Position numbers and translations under genes: made by a program. From assembly GCF_024171885.1 (NCBI RefSeq), contig NZ_JAMTCP010000007.1, positions 1-64,000 of the forward strand: DNA of 64,000 bases, in the 5' to 3' direction. Within the stretch, counting starts at the first letter, position 1. Each line of letters starts with the position of its first letter. Origin of the DNA: Streptoalloteichus tenebrarius. GTDB lineage: Bacteria > Actinomycetota > Actinomycetes > Mycobacteriales > Pseudonocardiaceae. Below are positions 8,374 to 16,718 of this stretch, in pieces. The notes under the pieces are model-generated. The model saw only the letters and a list, made by a program, of their open reading frames with translations. It was not told where the DNA came from and did not search any database.

Positions 8374-8964
8374 CTACGCGGAAGGTATTCCCCCCGTTGC
8401 CGTACCGAAAGCGGTCCGACCCAATCCCTGACGAATCTCGGGAATGGCGGGAACCGTCCGGAGGGCCACCGCCGCGCCTCGCCCGCCGAGCATGTCGGTT
8501 CCCTGGACGAGCCGAACCGCTCCGACGACGAGGCTCCGGTCCGGGGGCGGCAGTGGCGGGTCGTAGTCCCGCCAGCCACAGCCCTCGCACACCCGCACGG
8601 ACCGCCCCACGTTGCCGGGGGTGGTGGGCAGTGCGGGAACGGCGGGCCCGAACCGGTGGTCCGTCACCAGCCGGCCCGCGTCGGGCCGCCAGGTCAGGCA
8701 CCCCACCGTCCGTAGGCAGGAGGGGCACGAGGCGTCCGTCAGGTCGTCGGCGACGTACCAGCCGGCGAGGCGGGCGAGCGCGACGAGGTCGGCCAGGGCC
8801 GGCATCCAGTCCTCGCCCAGGACGACGCGGACGCGGGGCACCGGAGCGCGTTGCGTGTTGCCGCAGCCGCAGAGCAGTTCGAGGGCGGCCTGCGCGGAGA
8901 TCACGCCGGTGGGCGACACGGCGGCCTCACTCCCCTGGTCGTCGGGTCGTGGTGGCATTCGCAT
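8374..8964 (-). CDS. Hypothetical Cys-pair protein upstream of the P450
   Basis: About 196 residues from ATG 8964 (an alternative ATG is at 8958). Cys pairs at CGC near 34, CPSC near 85 and CEGC near 134 suggest one or two structural zinc sites. The middle is mostly beta/loop (GWYVADDLTDASCPSC, CLTWRPDAGRLVTDH). No enzyme motif is visible. It has the style of proteins that carry a small zinc ribbon in actinomycetes, but I cannot place the family. The downstream P450 follows after 18 bp, so the two are likely co-expressed. Confidence 0.6.
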   Translation of the reverse strand: MRMPPRPDDQGSEAAVSPTGVISAQAALELLCGCGNTQRAPVPRVRVVLGEDWMPALADLVALARLAGWYVADDLTDASCPSCLRTVGCLTWRPDAGRLVTDHRFGPAVPALPTTPGNVGRSVRVCEGCGWRDYDPPLPPPDRSLVVGAVRLVQGTDMLGGRGAAVALRTVPAIPEIRQGLGRTAFGTATGGIPSA

Positions 8965-9203
8965 GACCGGGAGACGACGGGGGTACGCGAGGCTGACGCG
9001 GTTTCCTCCACCGGGGTGGGCGATCGCGACCGCGATCACCCGGACGGCGTCATGTTCGCCCTCGCCCCGCCCCCGCGGTCCACGCGACGAACCCCGCATC
9101 GACCGTCCTCTGTGGACAGAGAAGGGCATGCGTGCGCGCGAGGTTTGGGAACAGCGCTGGACAACATCGTTTTCCTTGGCTGGCGGGCGACTCATCGTTC
9201 CCG

Positions 9204-9518
9204 CTACCGCCGTCGGGGGCGGACCGCGTCCGGGGGCACGTAGAGGCTCACCTGCACCGACCGCCGCCGGTCGGCGCTCCTGATCGCACAGCTCACGAAC
9301 GCGACCCACGACCCGTTGCTGGACCGCGTCCAGTGGTGCAGCGACCCCTCGACCACGGCGCCGAAGTCCCAGCCGTCGACCAGGCGGTGCGCGTTCCCGC
9401 GCGCGGCCAGGCTCGGGTACACCCGGGCCAGGTTGACGACCACGGGCGTCGGGGGGCGACGCACCACCAGGCAGCCCCCGGGCTGGGCGGGCAGGGCCGG
9501 TGGCGGGGTATCGAACAC
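9204..9518 (-). CDS. Small hypothetical protein, probably SOS-regulated
   Basis: Up to 104 residues from GTG 9518. A shorter start at GTG 9468 or 9465 (about 87 residues) is more likely, because the LexA box at 9511-9526 would otherwise overlap the coding start. The conserved-looking body has VVVNLARVYPSLAARGNAHRL, then DGWDFGAVVEGSLHHWTR, NGSWVAFVSCAIRS and VSLYVPPDAV: a small alpha/beta protein with many Trp. It ends in a basic tail. The family is not recognised. Induction by DNA damage is inferred from the operator alone. Confidence 0.6.
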   Translation of the reverse strand: MFDTPPPALPAQPGGCLVVRRPPTPVVVNLARVYPSLAARGNAHRLVDGWDFGAVVEGSLHHWTRSSNGSWVAFVSCAIRSADRRRSVQVSLYVPPDAVRPRRR

Positions 9519-9526
9519 ATGTTCTA
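9511..9526 (-). promoter_or_regulatory. Putative LexA (SOS) box
   Basis: TCGAACACATGTTCTA fits the actinobacterial LexA box (GAAC, four bases, GTTC, flanked by TCG and CGA); only one outer base deviates. The inner ACAT agrees with the RNRY preference. It lies at the promoter end of the small gene at 9204-9518, and no other gene starts within 350 bp. Confidence 0.65.
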
Positions 9527-9557
9527 GTATGGCTCTCGCACGGGGCCCGTGCGAGGT

Positions 9558-9590
9558 GGGGGCCGGGTCTGGGGAAGAGGCCCGGCCCCC
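9558..9590. other. GC-rich hairpin in the gap 9527-9907
   Basis: A 10-bp GC-only stem (9558-9567 with 9581-9590) is flanked by further partial pairing (GAGGTG with CACCTC). It has no T run. The gap 9527-9907 otherwise holds only the promoter at 9834-9862 and no supportable gene. Confidence 0.45.
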
Positions 9591-9833
9591 GCCACACCTC
9601 CCGGCGACCGACCCTCGCCACCCCCTGCGGCGTGAACCGGCCAGGACACCCCGACTGGCATGCTTCTCCCCCACCCCGGTCACTCCACCTCCACTCAGGA
9701 AAACGCGTCAGAACAGCGCATGTCGAAACAGGGACAAGAACGCGCGCGCGGTTTTCTCGGACAGAATCCGGACAGAAACATCGGCCGACGCGCGGAACGT
9801 GTGCGACCGAAAGACGGGTCGCGACGTCGAGGG

Positions 9834-9862
9834 TGGACAGGCAAGAACCCCAACCGTATGCT
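9834..9862 (+). promoter_or_regulatory. Candidate sigma-70-type promoter for the 9.9-14.2 kb operon
   Basis: TGGACA (9834-9839) and TATGCT (9857-9862) are separated by 17 bases, 45 bases before the start codon at 9908. The spacing and both hexamers fit the vegetative actinobacterial consensus. Confidence 0.5.
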
Positions 9863-9907
9863 GCGCGAAGCCGTTCGGGGAATTCAGTTGCCTGAAGGGA
9901 TCGCGAT

Positions 9908-11344
9908 ATGGGAATCCGCCGCCCGCCTTCCCCCGGCCGCACACCGCGAGGAAACCCCGGCGAGCCCGTCGTTCCCGGTTTCGCACCCGAGCTGACCTTC
10001 GCGCTTCTGCGCCCGCGCGTGCCGCACGCGGACAACCTGCCCCGACTGCTGCACCCCGTCACCTCGGGGACGCGCACGCCCGCGCAGGCCGCGGACATCA
10101 TTCGCCGCAACCGGGCCGTGTTGTTGGCGGAATCCGCGCTGCGGCGGTGCGGAAACCATCCCGTCGTCACGGAACTGCTGGCCGAACTGGCCCCGTTGTC
10201 GGCCGAGCGGCGTCGCAGGAGCGCGACCATCGACCGCTCGTGCGCGCTGCTGGACGAGCTGGCCCGCGGCCTCGGCGTCGGCGTCTGGGGCATCAAGGGC
10301 CTGTCCAGCCGCGTCGGCTACCCGGAGCCGGCGCTGCGGGAGATGCGGGACGTCGACGTGTCGGTTCACGGCCGCGACGAGGCGTTCGCCCTCGCGCGGG
10401 CCCTGCGCGGACACGGCTTCGTCACCGACACCGGCGAGCTGCCGTGGCTCAAGGCCGACCGGCACGGCGTCCCCTACGGCCAGTACAAGCTGACCGGACC
10501 GGACGGGTTCGCGGCGATCGACCTCCACTTCGGCCCCGGTTACTCCACCGGCCACTGCGGGCTGCTCCCGGTGCCCCCGCCCACCGCTCCCGGGCTGACC
10601 CCGCTGCCACAGGTGGACAACCTGCGGCCGATGTTGGGCAACAGCGGCGGTGACATCCACATCACCGTCAAGGACGTCAACGACCTGTGGGTCGTGGCGG
10701 GCGCGATGTCCGACGACGAGGCGGCCGCCGTCGTCGCCGACGCCCGCGCGGCGGCCCTGGACGGCCACCTGGCCGCGATCGCCGGGGTCGCGCTCTCGGT
10801 GTCCAGAGTGGACGAACGACGGCGCGAGGTGCTCTCCGCGTTCGCGGGCGGGCGGGAACGGCGGGCGGAACGACCGGTGCTCGCGACCGGCCTGATGAGA
10901 CGGACCTCCCGGGTCCGGGTCCTGCGGACCGCGACCCGCGCCTACCGCCAGGCCGGGGCGCACACCGACTCCGTCGCCCTGCGCGTCTGGGCGGTGCTGT
11001 CCGCGCTGGCCTACTACTCCGTGCCGCTGCGGCCACGGCTGACCCCGCTGCCTCCCGTGCGGTCCACGCCCCGACCATGGCGGTGCGTCCGACTGGTCCC
11101 GCTCTCCCTCGCGCGGGACCTGGCCGAACGCGGCGAGGCCGGACTGCGTGACTGGGCGGGCGACGCGCTACCCGAGCCCGCCGCGTCCCGCGCGCCCGGC
11201 GGCGTCCGCTTCCGGCGCGTCGGCACCGGTCAGGTCGTCGTCGACGGCGACGGCGACCGCGACGGCCACCGCGACGCGGTGTTCATCCCCACCGTGTGGT
11301 TCCTGCTCTCCCGCCCGATGATCCGCAGGGCGGGCGCCCAGTGA
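9908..11344 (+). CDS. Nucleotidyltransferase-like protein (NTP_transf_5 family)
   Basis: 478 residues; ATG 9908 with GAAGGGA nine bases upstream. The family core is at about 125-152: WGIKGLSSRVGYPEP followed by MRDVDVSV. This is the Lys-Gly plus DxDxxV signature of the uncharacterised nucleotidyltransferase family found as a tailoring enzyme in lasso-peptide and related clusters, where one member adds sugar to a phosphorylated peptide. The C-terminal 200 residues are helical with several hydrophobic stretches (LRVWAVLSALAYYS). It opens a five-gene operon with overlapping starts. A second family member lies at 36678-37805, which supports one locus spanning both. The substrate is unknown. Confidence 0.75.
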   Translation: MGIRRPPSPGRTPRGNPGEPVVPGFAPELTFALLRPRVPHADNLPRLLHPVTSGTRTPAQAADIIRRNRAVLLAESALRRCGNHPVVTELLAELAPLSAERRRRSATIDRSCALLDELARGLGVGVWGIKGLSSRVGYPEPALREMRDVDVSVHGRDEAFALARALRGHGFVTDTGELPWLKADRHGVPYGQYKLTGPDGFAAIDLHFGPGYSTGHCGLLPVPPPTAPGLTPLPQVDNLRPMLGNSGGDIHITVKDVNDLWVVAGAMSDDEAAAVVADARAAALDGHLAAIAGVALSVSRVDERRREVLSAFAGGRERRAERPVLATGLMRRTSRVRVLRTATRAYRQAGAHTDSVALRVWAVLSALAYYSVPLRPRLTPLPPVRSTPRPWRCVRLVPLSLARDLAERGEAGLRDWAGDALPEPAASRAPGGVRFRRVGTGQVVVDGDGDRDGHRDAVFIPTVWFLLSRPMIRRAGAQ

Positions 11345-12336
11345 GCCGGGGGCGGCTGACCGCGCGGGAGGCCCTGCGCACCGTCGGCCTCGACGTCGAC
11401 CAGCTCCGCTCGGCGCTCGACAAGGTCCTCGCCGAAGGTGAGGGATACCTGGTGGGCTCCCTGGCCTGCGGGCTCGGCAACGCCGCCAGCGACGTGGACG
11501 TGCACGTGCTGCGCGAAGGCGTCGACGAGCCCAGCGGGCCGCAACTGTTCTTCGTGGGCGGGGTGACCGTCGACGTCGAGCGCTACCCGGCGCACTGGCC
11601 GGCGGAGTTGGCGCGCCGGGCCGCGGCGGCGGCCGTGGTCGGGCTGCCGTTCGGCGTCGTGGCCCTGGACAGGCCGATCGCGGGCAGGTCCCGGCGGTGG
11701 GCCTCCCGGTGGCCCTCCGCCCTGCCGCTCCGCGACGGCGCCCCGCCGGTGTTGGACGAGTCGGACGTGCGTGCCGTCCTGCCGCTGCTGTTGCGGTCGG
11801 CCCTGGACCAACTGCTGCTCGCCACCGCGCTGGCCCGGCTCGCCGACGCGGCGGCCGCGCCCGCCGACGCCCGGCGATACCTCTGGCGTCGCGCCGAACG
11901 CCAGGTGCTGGAGCTGCGCTGCCGCGCGGCGGGCGACGTCACCACGGGCCAGAAGTGGCTGTCCGACCGGGCGCATCGACTCGGCCTCGCCGTCGCCGAA
12001 CCGGCGGGCGACGAGGCCAGCCTGCGCTCGGCCACGGCGGCGGCCGGGGTGCCGGCGCTCGACGAGTGGGCGCTGACCGCGTTGCGGCCCGCCGGGGGCG
12101 CCCGCCAAGCCGACCTGGCGGGAAAGCGGTTTCTGGTCACCCGGCACGACCGGGTGCTGACCGAGTGGACCGAGGTCGACGGCTCGGTGCGGTCCGTTGT
12201 GGACCAGATCGGTGCGGCACGCGCGCTCGCGGCGGTGCGCCGCGCGGAACTGGACCTGGTGGTCGACGGCGACGCCGTTCGACAGGTGCTCGCCGACCAC
12301 GCCCTCCCGACCGAGAGCGACCGGAGCGCGGTGTGA
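11341..12336 (+). CDS. Minimal nucleotidyltransferase-type protein
   Basis: 331 residues from GTG 11341, which overlaps the previous stop by four bases. Residues about 37-60 carry the polymerase-beta-type signature: GSLACGL followed after five residues by DVDVHVL, with a likely third acid in VDVERY. That is the usual Gly-Ser plus Asp-x-Asp metal site. The C-terminal region (about 145-330) is helical and of no known family. Possible roles are nucleotidyl transfer to an amino-sugar, amino acid or peptide. The downstream pyrophosphatase would pull such a reaction forward. Confidence 0.65.
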   Translation: MSRGRLTAREALRTVGLDVDQLRSALDKVLAEGEGYLVGSLACGLGNAASDVDVHVLREGVDEPSGPQLFFVGGVTVDVERYPAHWPAELARRAAAAAVVGLPFGVVALDRPIAGRSRRWASRWPSALPLRDGAPPVLDESDVRAVLPLLLRSALDQLLLATALARLADAAAAPADARRYLWRRAERQVLELRCRAAGDVTTGQKWLSDRAHRLGLAVAEPAGDEASLRSATAAAGVPALDEWALTALRPAGGARQADLAGKRFLVTRHDRVLTEWTEVDGSVRSVVDQIGAARALAAVRRAELDLVVDGDAVRQVLADHALPTESDRSAV

Positions 12337-12827
12337 ACGACGAGGGACTCGACGGCACCTGGCTGGTCACGCACGGAGCGCACATGGCATGGCGCTACGC
12401 GCGGTCGGTGCAGGCGACGCTGGCCGACATCGACGCGGCGCTGGCCGAGGGGAACTGGCGGCTGGCCGTGGAGTCCTGCGCGCTGGCCCTGCGCGGCATC
12501 GTGTTCTGCCGGCTGGTCGGCGCCGGCCTCAGAGGCACCCCCGCCGAGTCGGAGTTGGAGGCGCGGCTGGCCCTCGACGACTCCCCCGCCGCGGCCGCGC
12601 TGCGCGCCCTGCCGTGGCCGGTGCACGCGGGCGAGGCCGAGGCCCGCGCGGCCGCGGCGGTGGTGGCCGAGCACGACGCCGCCCTGCGCGCCGAGCTGCC
12701 GTTCGACCTGCCCGTCATCCGGGTGGCCGAGGGGCACGCCCCGACGGTGCGGATCACGGCGACGATCGCCAGGTGGCGCGCCGAACGCGGCATGGGACCG
12801 GTGGACTGGAACCGGGATGGGCTCTGA
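12333..12827 (+). CDS. Helical hypothetical protein of the nucleotidyltransferase operon
   Basis: 164 residues from GTG 12333 (four-base overlap with the upstream gene). It is almost entirely alpha-helical, with ARSVQATLADIDAALAEGNW near 24-43 and a Cys-containing helix ESCALALRGIVFCRLV near 49-64. Its position directly after a minimal nucleotidyltransferase recalls the HEPN-type partners of such enzymes, but the RxxxxH motif is missing, so this is only an analogy. It could be a dedicated subunit of its neighbour. It ends inside the start of the aminotransferase gene. Confidence 0.6.
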   Translation: MNDEGLDGTWLVTHGAHMAWRYARSVQATLADIDAALAEGNWRLAVESCALALRGIVFCRLVGAGLRGTPAESELEARLALDDSPAAAALRALPWPVHAGEAEARAAAAVVAEHDAALRAELPFDLPVIRVAEGHAPTVRITATIARWRAERGMGPVDWNRDGL

Positions 12828-13839
12828 GCCCGGCCTGCTCGACCTGACGGGCGCGCACCGGCCCTGGCCCGCCGCGCTGCGCGCGCTGTGGGCCGAGTGC
12901 GTCGCGGCCACCTGCGCCGACCCGGCTCACGCGCGCACCCCACCCTGGCGCGGGGAGCCCGGGCTGGCCGCGCTGCTGGCCGGGGAGGTCGGCAGCGCGG
13001 AACCCGTCCACGTCACCGCCGGCGTTCGCGCGCTGGTGCCCGCGTTCGCGCTGCTCGGCCGGCGGGTCACGATCGAACGGCCCACCTACGACGGCGTCCG
13101 GCAGATGTTCGAGCGTTGCGGCACGGAGGTCCGGCTCGACGAGCTGGACGGGTTCCTCGCGGGGGTCGACTCCCCTGAGCGCGAGCTGCTCTGGATCACC
13201 TCCCCCGGCAGGAACCCGGACGGCTGGACCCTCGACGCCGCCACGGCGGACCGGCTGGGCGCGTTCGTCGCGGCGGGCGGCATCGTGGTGCAGAACGAGA
13301 CCTACCGCTGGTTCGCCCCCGAAGGGCCACGGGTGCCCGGCGCGTACCTCGTGGGCTCGTTCACCAAGTTGGCGGGCGGATGGGCGCGCACGGGCTGGTT
13401 GGTCGGCGACCCCGTCGGCCCCCTGGGCGCGGCCCTGCGCTCCGCGACGCCGCCGACGCCGTGGCAGGCCGCGTGGGCGCGTTTCGCCGACGCGGGCGGC
13501 TTCGCCCAACTGGTCGCGCGCGCCCACCAGGTCGGCACGCTCACCGCGTCGGCCGCCGCCCTGTTCGGCGGCGCGCACGGCCCGTCGCCCACCGGCGCCT
13601 CGCTCCTGCTCCGCGTGCCGGGCGAGGACCCGGTGCGACGGCTGCGCGTCGAGGCCCGTGTGCTCACCGGCCCGGGGCCGGCCTTCGGCGCGGACCCGGA
13701 CCTGGTGCGGCTCAGCTTCCTGGGCTGCGACGGGAAGTGCGCCCACGACGACGCGCTCCGCCGGATCCACGAGCTGGGCGCGGTCCTGCACACGCCGCCG
13801 GGCCCGACGGCCCGGCCGATACGATCACCCCATGCCTGA
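12817..13839 (+). CDS. PLP-dependent aminotransferase, class I/II fold
   Basis: 340 residues; ATG 12817 overlaps the previous gene by 11 bases. The PLP lysine lies in VGSFTKLAGGWARTGWLVG (about 180-198), the standard S-x-x-K with a downstream Arg that contacts phosphate. A domain-typical Asn/Tyr motif (VQNETYRWF) occurs near 160. Length is 40-60 residues below normal class I enzymes, mainly at the C-terminal domain, and the sequence is divergent, so it may be an aldolase/lyase-type or narrow-substrate member. It overlaps the pyrophosphatase start by eight bases, so the operon is translationally coupled. Confidence 0.75.
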   Translation: MGSEPGLLDLTGAHRPWPAALRALWAECVAATCADPAHARTPPWRGEPGLAALLAGEVGSAEPVHVTAGVRALVPAFALLGRRVTIERPTYDGVRQMFERCGTEVRLDELDGFLAGVDSPERELLWITSPGRNPDGWTLDAATADRLGAFVAAGGIVVQNETYRWFAPEGPRVPGAYLVGSFTKLAGGWARTGWLVGDPVGPLGAALRSATPPTPWQAAWARFADAGGFAQLVARAHQVGTLTASAAALFGGAHGPSPTGASLLLRVPGEDPVRRLRVEARVLTGPGPAFGADPDLVRLSFLGCDGKCAHDDALRRIHELGAVLHTPPGPTARPIRSPHA

Positions 13840-14191
13840 CGCCGGTTCCGTGCAGTTCTTCGACGCGCTCGCCGAGATGGCGCGGACCTCGACCGTGGTG
13901 ATCGACCGACCGAGGAACAAGCCCCACCCGAAGATCCCTGAGGCGATCTACCCCGTGGACTACGGGCACCTGGAGGGCACCACGAGCGGCGACGGCGAGG
14001 GCATCGACGTGTTCGTCGGGTCGGCCACCGGCGCGGGTGTGGTCGCCGTGCTGCTGACCGCCGACCTGGTGAAGCGCGACACCGAGATCAAGCTGGTCCT
14101 CGACTGCACCCCGGCCGAGATCGAGGCCGTCCGCTCCTTCCTGGTCGACGTCCTGGAGATCGGCGCCCACCTGGTCACGCGGACCAACTGA
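13832..14191 (+). CDS. Inorganic pyrophosphatase (family I, short form)
   Basis: 119 residues; the family I active-site stretch is present: DRPRNKPHPKIPEAIYPVDYG then GDGEGIDVFVG (Asp triad) at about 25-64. The protein is shorter than the usual 160-175-residue enzyme, and its C-terminal half is reduced to VKRDTEIKLVLDCTPAEIEAV. Similar short forms are annotated as inorganic diphosphatases in actinomycetes. As the last gene after two nucleotidyltransferases, it probably removes pyrophosphate released by them. Catalytic competence of the short form is not certain. Confidence 0.75.
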   Translation: MPDAGSVQFFDALAEMARTSTVVIDRPRNKPHPKIPEAIYPVDYGHLEGTTSGDGEGIDVFVGSATGAGVVAVLLTADLVKRDTEIKLVLDCTPAEIEAVRSFLVDVLEIGAHLVTRTN

Positions 14192-14249
14192 CCGACCCGC
14201 CCCCGCCCCTGCCTCCGGCTCCGGCTCCGGCTGATCGTGTCGCCGCGGT

Positions 14250-15180
14250 CCGAGTACGAGTCCACGACCACAAACGCGGTGCCGGACACGGCGTGGGCCA
14301 GTGCTGGAGCTTGGATGCGCTAGCGAACGACGGACCTCGCCGAGAGCCCCACCCGCCACCAACGCCTGTGAGCTGGTCTCGTCCAGGACAACTCACCTTC
14401 GGAAGCACCAGGGTGCGCCACAGCAGCTCCACACACGTCGACCCGTAGCCAGTCGAGCAGGTTCAACCCGGTATCAGGCGCCCGGCTGGATTTGAGTCCA
14501 CGGCCACGAACGCGATGTAGGCCGCTCTGAAGCCGTCCGGGACACCACCGACCGCTCGCTGATCAGAAAGATCCCCATGTAGTCGGCGGAGAGGAGCTGG
14601 CCACTACCACCACCGCTGACACCCCGCCACAACAACGACACCACCCACCCATGCGCGAAAATCCACAGTGGAGTGTCGGATGTGCCAGGGCCGGTGGGCT
14701 TCGCCGAGAGGGACATCAGCCCGCCACCAACGCCTGTGCGCTGGTCTGATCCGCAACAACACACCTTCGGGAGCGCCAGGGTGCGCCACAGCAGCTCCAC
14801 ACACGTCGACCCGTAGCCAGTCGAGCAGGTTCAACCCGGTATCAGGCGGACTGGCTGGTTTCGCGTCCACGGCCACGAACGCGGTGTAGGCCGCACTGGA
14901 GCCGTCGGGACGCCATCGGGCGCTCGCTGATCAGAAAGATCCCCGTGGTGGTCGGCGGCAGAGGAATTGGCCACTGCCAACACCGCTGACAACCAGCGAC
15001 AACATCGTCACCAGGCACGGCGTCAGTGGCGTCCCGGCGATCGCCCACTACTGCGTGTCCTGGATGCGCCAGCGGGCGGCGGACCTCGTCGAGAGGGACA
15101 TCAGTCCGTCACCAACGCCTGGGCGCTGGTCTGATCCGCAACAACACACCTTCGGGAGCACCGGGGTGTGCGCGACCAAC
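14250..15180. repeat. Three diverged tandem copies of a ~370-bp sequence
   Basis: Starting from the element CACCAACGCCTG, copies begin near 14354, 14722 and 15107 (periods about 368 and 385 bp). The first two extend over about 290 bases with high identity, including GCTGATCAGAAAGATCCCC and CCAGTCGAGCAGGTTCAACC blocks. The third is cut after about 75 bases. A partial unit precedes copy one (14252 onward). No reading frame is kept across copies. This fills the gap 14192-15216 between the two operons. It may be a decayed coding repeat or a non-coding element; I see no transposase. Confidence 0.75.
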
Positions 15181-15216
15181 TTCACGGACGTCGTCCCCGC
15201 AGCCCGCCGGGCGGGG

Positions 15217-15495
15217 TCAGCTCGGGTTCGGTTCGTGGGCGGCCGGTCCGTCGGTGGAGAGGGCGGACACGGTCCGCCACAGGGTGTCGGCGGTTTCGAA
15301 CGTCTCGGCGGTGAGCAGCTCGTCGGGGAAGCTCACCCCAAAGCCGTTCTCCAGCTCGATGAGCAGGTTCACCGTGGACAGCGAGTCCAGGCCGAGGTCG
15401 GCCAGACGCGTGTCCCCGGGGAGTTCCTGGTCGGCGGCCAGCGCCGGCAGGTGCGGGCGCAGCAGCGCCTCGAACTCGGGTGCCCATCCGGACAT
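15217..15495 (-). CDS. Free-standing acyl/peptidyl carrier protein
   Basis: 92 residues from ATG 15495 (GGAGGGAG ribosome binding site). The 4'-phosphopantetheine site is Ser38 in LGLDSLSTVNLLIELE, followed by the typical helix III region FPDELLTAETFETADTLW. The C-terminal 15 residues are a flexible Pro/Ala tail. It is the last gene of a seven-gene minus-strand operon with an AMP ligase, an ACP-type decarboxylase, an acyl-CoA dehydrogenase and a condensation protein. It is therefore the likely tether on which the AMP ligase loads a substrate for decarboxylation and dehydrogenation. Confidence 0.9.
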   Translation of the reverse strand: MSGWAPEFEALLRPHLPALAADQELPGDTRLADLGLDSLSTVNLLIELENGFGVSFPDELLTAETFETADTLWRTVSALSTDGPAAHEPNPS

Positions 15496-15524
15496 GGTGG
15501 TCTCCCTCCTGGCCTCTGGCCCGG

Positions 15525-16718
15525 TCACTGGTCCCCTGGCAGGGTCACGGCGGTGTCGAGCAGGCACAGCGCCCCGTTCGCGGCCAGCAGCCTGCGGTCG
15601 TCGTAGTTCAGGCTCGCCGAGTGCAGGTCGCGCACCAGGCGTTCCAGCGGCACCGGCGCGTCCCGCAGGTAGCCGGTGCGGAGTCCGGCGATGGTCATCA
15701 TCTCCTCGGCGGCGGCCAGCGTCTCCCGCGCGGCGATCACCTTGAGCGTGTTCAGCCGGATCTGCGTCGCGGGCCGGTCCAGCGTCCGTCCGAGGGACCG
15801 CAGGGTCAGCACCTCGTCCACGACACCCGAGAGGTAGCCGGCCACCACCTCCAACCGGGTGCGCACGCCGGCGAGCCGGTGGACGTCCAGGTCGGACTTC
15901 CTGTCGAACCTGACCGCAGGATCGCCGCGCCGTGCCAGCCGGACGAGCGCGGCGAACGCGGCGCGGGCCGCGCCGAGCCAGGCCGCGCTCCAGCCGAGGT
16001 GGGCCGAGGGGGCGAAGGTCTCCAACGCGATCTCGCGGAAGGCCGTCGAGTCTTCGGTCTCACCGAGCATCTGGTCGTCGGGAACCCGCCCGGTGAGGGT
16101 GAGCGCGGTGTTCTCGGTGCCGCGCATGCCCATCGCGCGCCAGGTCTGTCCATAGCCGACGGACACCCGCTCACGGTCCACATAGCACAGTCGAGTCCTC
16201 GGCGGCGTGCCGGCGTCGACGGCCTTGACCAGGAACCCGTCCGCCCGTCGCCCTCCGGTGACGATGGGCGCGGCACGGCGCAGCGTCCAGCCCTCGCCCG
16301 TGCGCTCCAGCGACGCGCTGCCCTGGAACAGGTGGCCGCCGCTGCCGTCCTCGGTGGTCACCGACGCCAGGTACCTCCGCCCCTCGGCGACCTCGGGCAG
16401 CAGGCGCGCCCGCAGCGCGGCGCCCGCGTGCCGGGCGATCGTCTCGACCTGCTGGCAGTGCATCGCCAACACCAGGCCGGTGGACAGGCAGCCGCCGGCG
16501 ATCCGTCCGACGACGCGGACCAGGTCTCGCAGGTCGCCGCCGAGGCCGCTGTACTCGACGGGGACCATGAGGCCGAGCAGGCCGGTGCGGCGCATCGCCG
16601 CCACCGCAGCGGTGGGGAACTCGGCGCGTTCGTCGACCTCGGCCGCGTGCTCGGCGGCCAGGGCCGCCACCTCGTCGGTGGCGGCGTCGAGGGCCGTCCG
16701 GTCCGGCGCGGGACTCAT
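15525..16718 (-). CDS. Acyl-CoA (acyl-carrier) dehydrogenase family flavoprotein
   Basis: 397 residues with the acyl-CoA dehydrogenase order: N-terminal helical domain (MVPVEYSGLGGD, about 50), central beta domain (SVTTEDGSGG near 117, RAMGMRGTENTAL near 191) and C-terminal helical domain (TLKVIAARETLAAAEEMMTIAG near 345). The central VTTEDGSGG departs from the usual T-E-P/S-G. Neighbours suggest it acts on a carrier-bound acyl or aminoacyl chain, as prolyl-carrier dehydrogenases do in pyrrole biosynthesis, though I cannot assign the substrate. It overlaps the decarboxylase stop by four bases (ATGA) and leaves 29 bases before the carrier gene. Confidence 0.85.
   Translation of the reverse strand: MSPAPDRTALDAATDEVAALAAEHAAEVDERAEFPTAAVAAMRRTGLLGLMVPVEYSGLGGDLRDLVRVVGRIAGGCLSTGLVLAMHCQQVETIARHAGAALRARLLPEVAEGRRYLASVTTEDGSGGHLFQGSASLERTGEGWTLRRAAPIVTGGRRADGFLVKAVDAGTPPRTRLCYVDRERVSVGYGQTWRAMGMRGTENTALTLTGRVPDDQMLGETEDSTAFREIALETFAPSAHLGWSAAWLGAARAAFAALVRLARRGDPAVRFDRKSDLDVHRLAGVRTRLEVVAGYLSGVVDEVLTLRSLGRTLDRPATQIRLNTLKVIAARETLAAAEEMMTIAGLRTGYLRDAPVPLERLVRDLHSASLNYDDRRLLAANGALCLLDTAVTLPGDQ

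Noticed and set aside
12333-12827. HEPN toxin partner of a nucleotidyltransferase (MNT-HEPN module)
   Set aside because: The RxxxxH catalytic motif is absent and the operon contains biosynthetic enzymes, so a toxin-antitoxin reading is not supported.
14474-14876. Short minus-strand ORFs in the 370-bp repeats
   Set aside because: The frame is not kept between copies and no start signal is seen.
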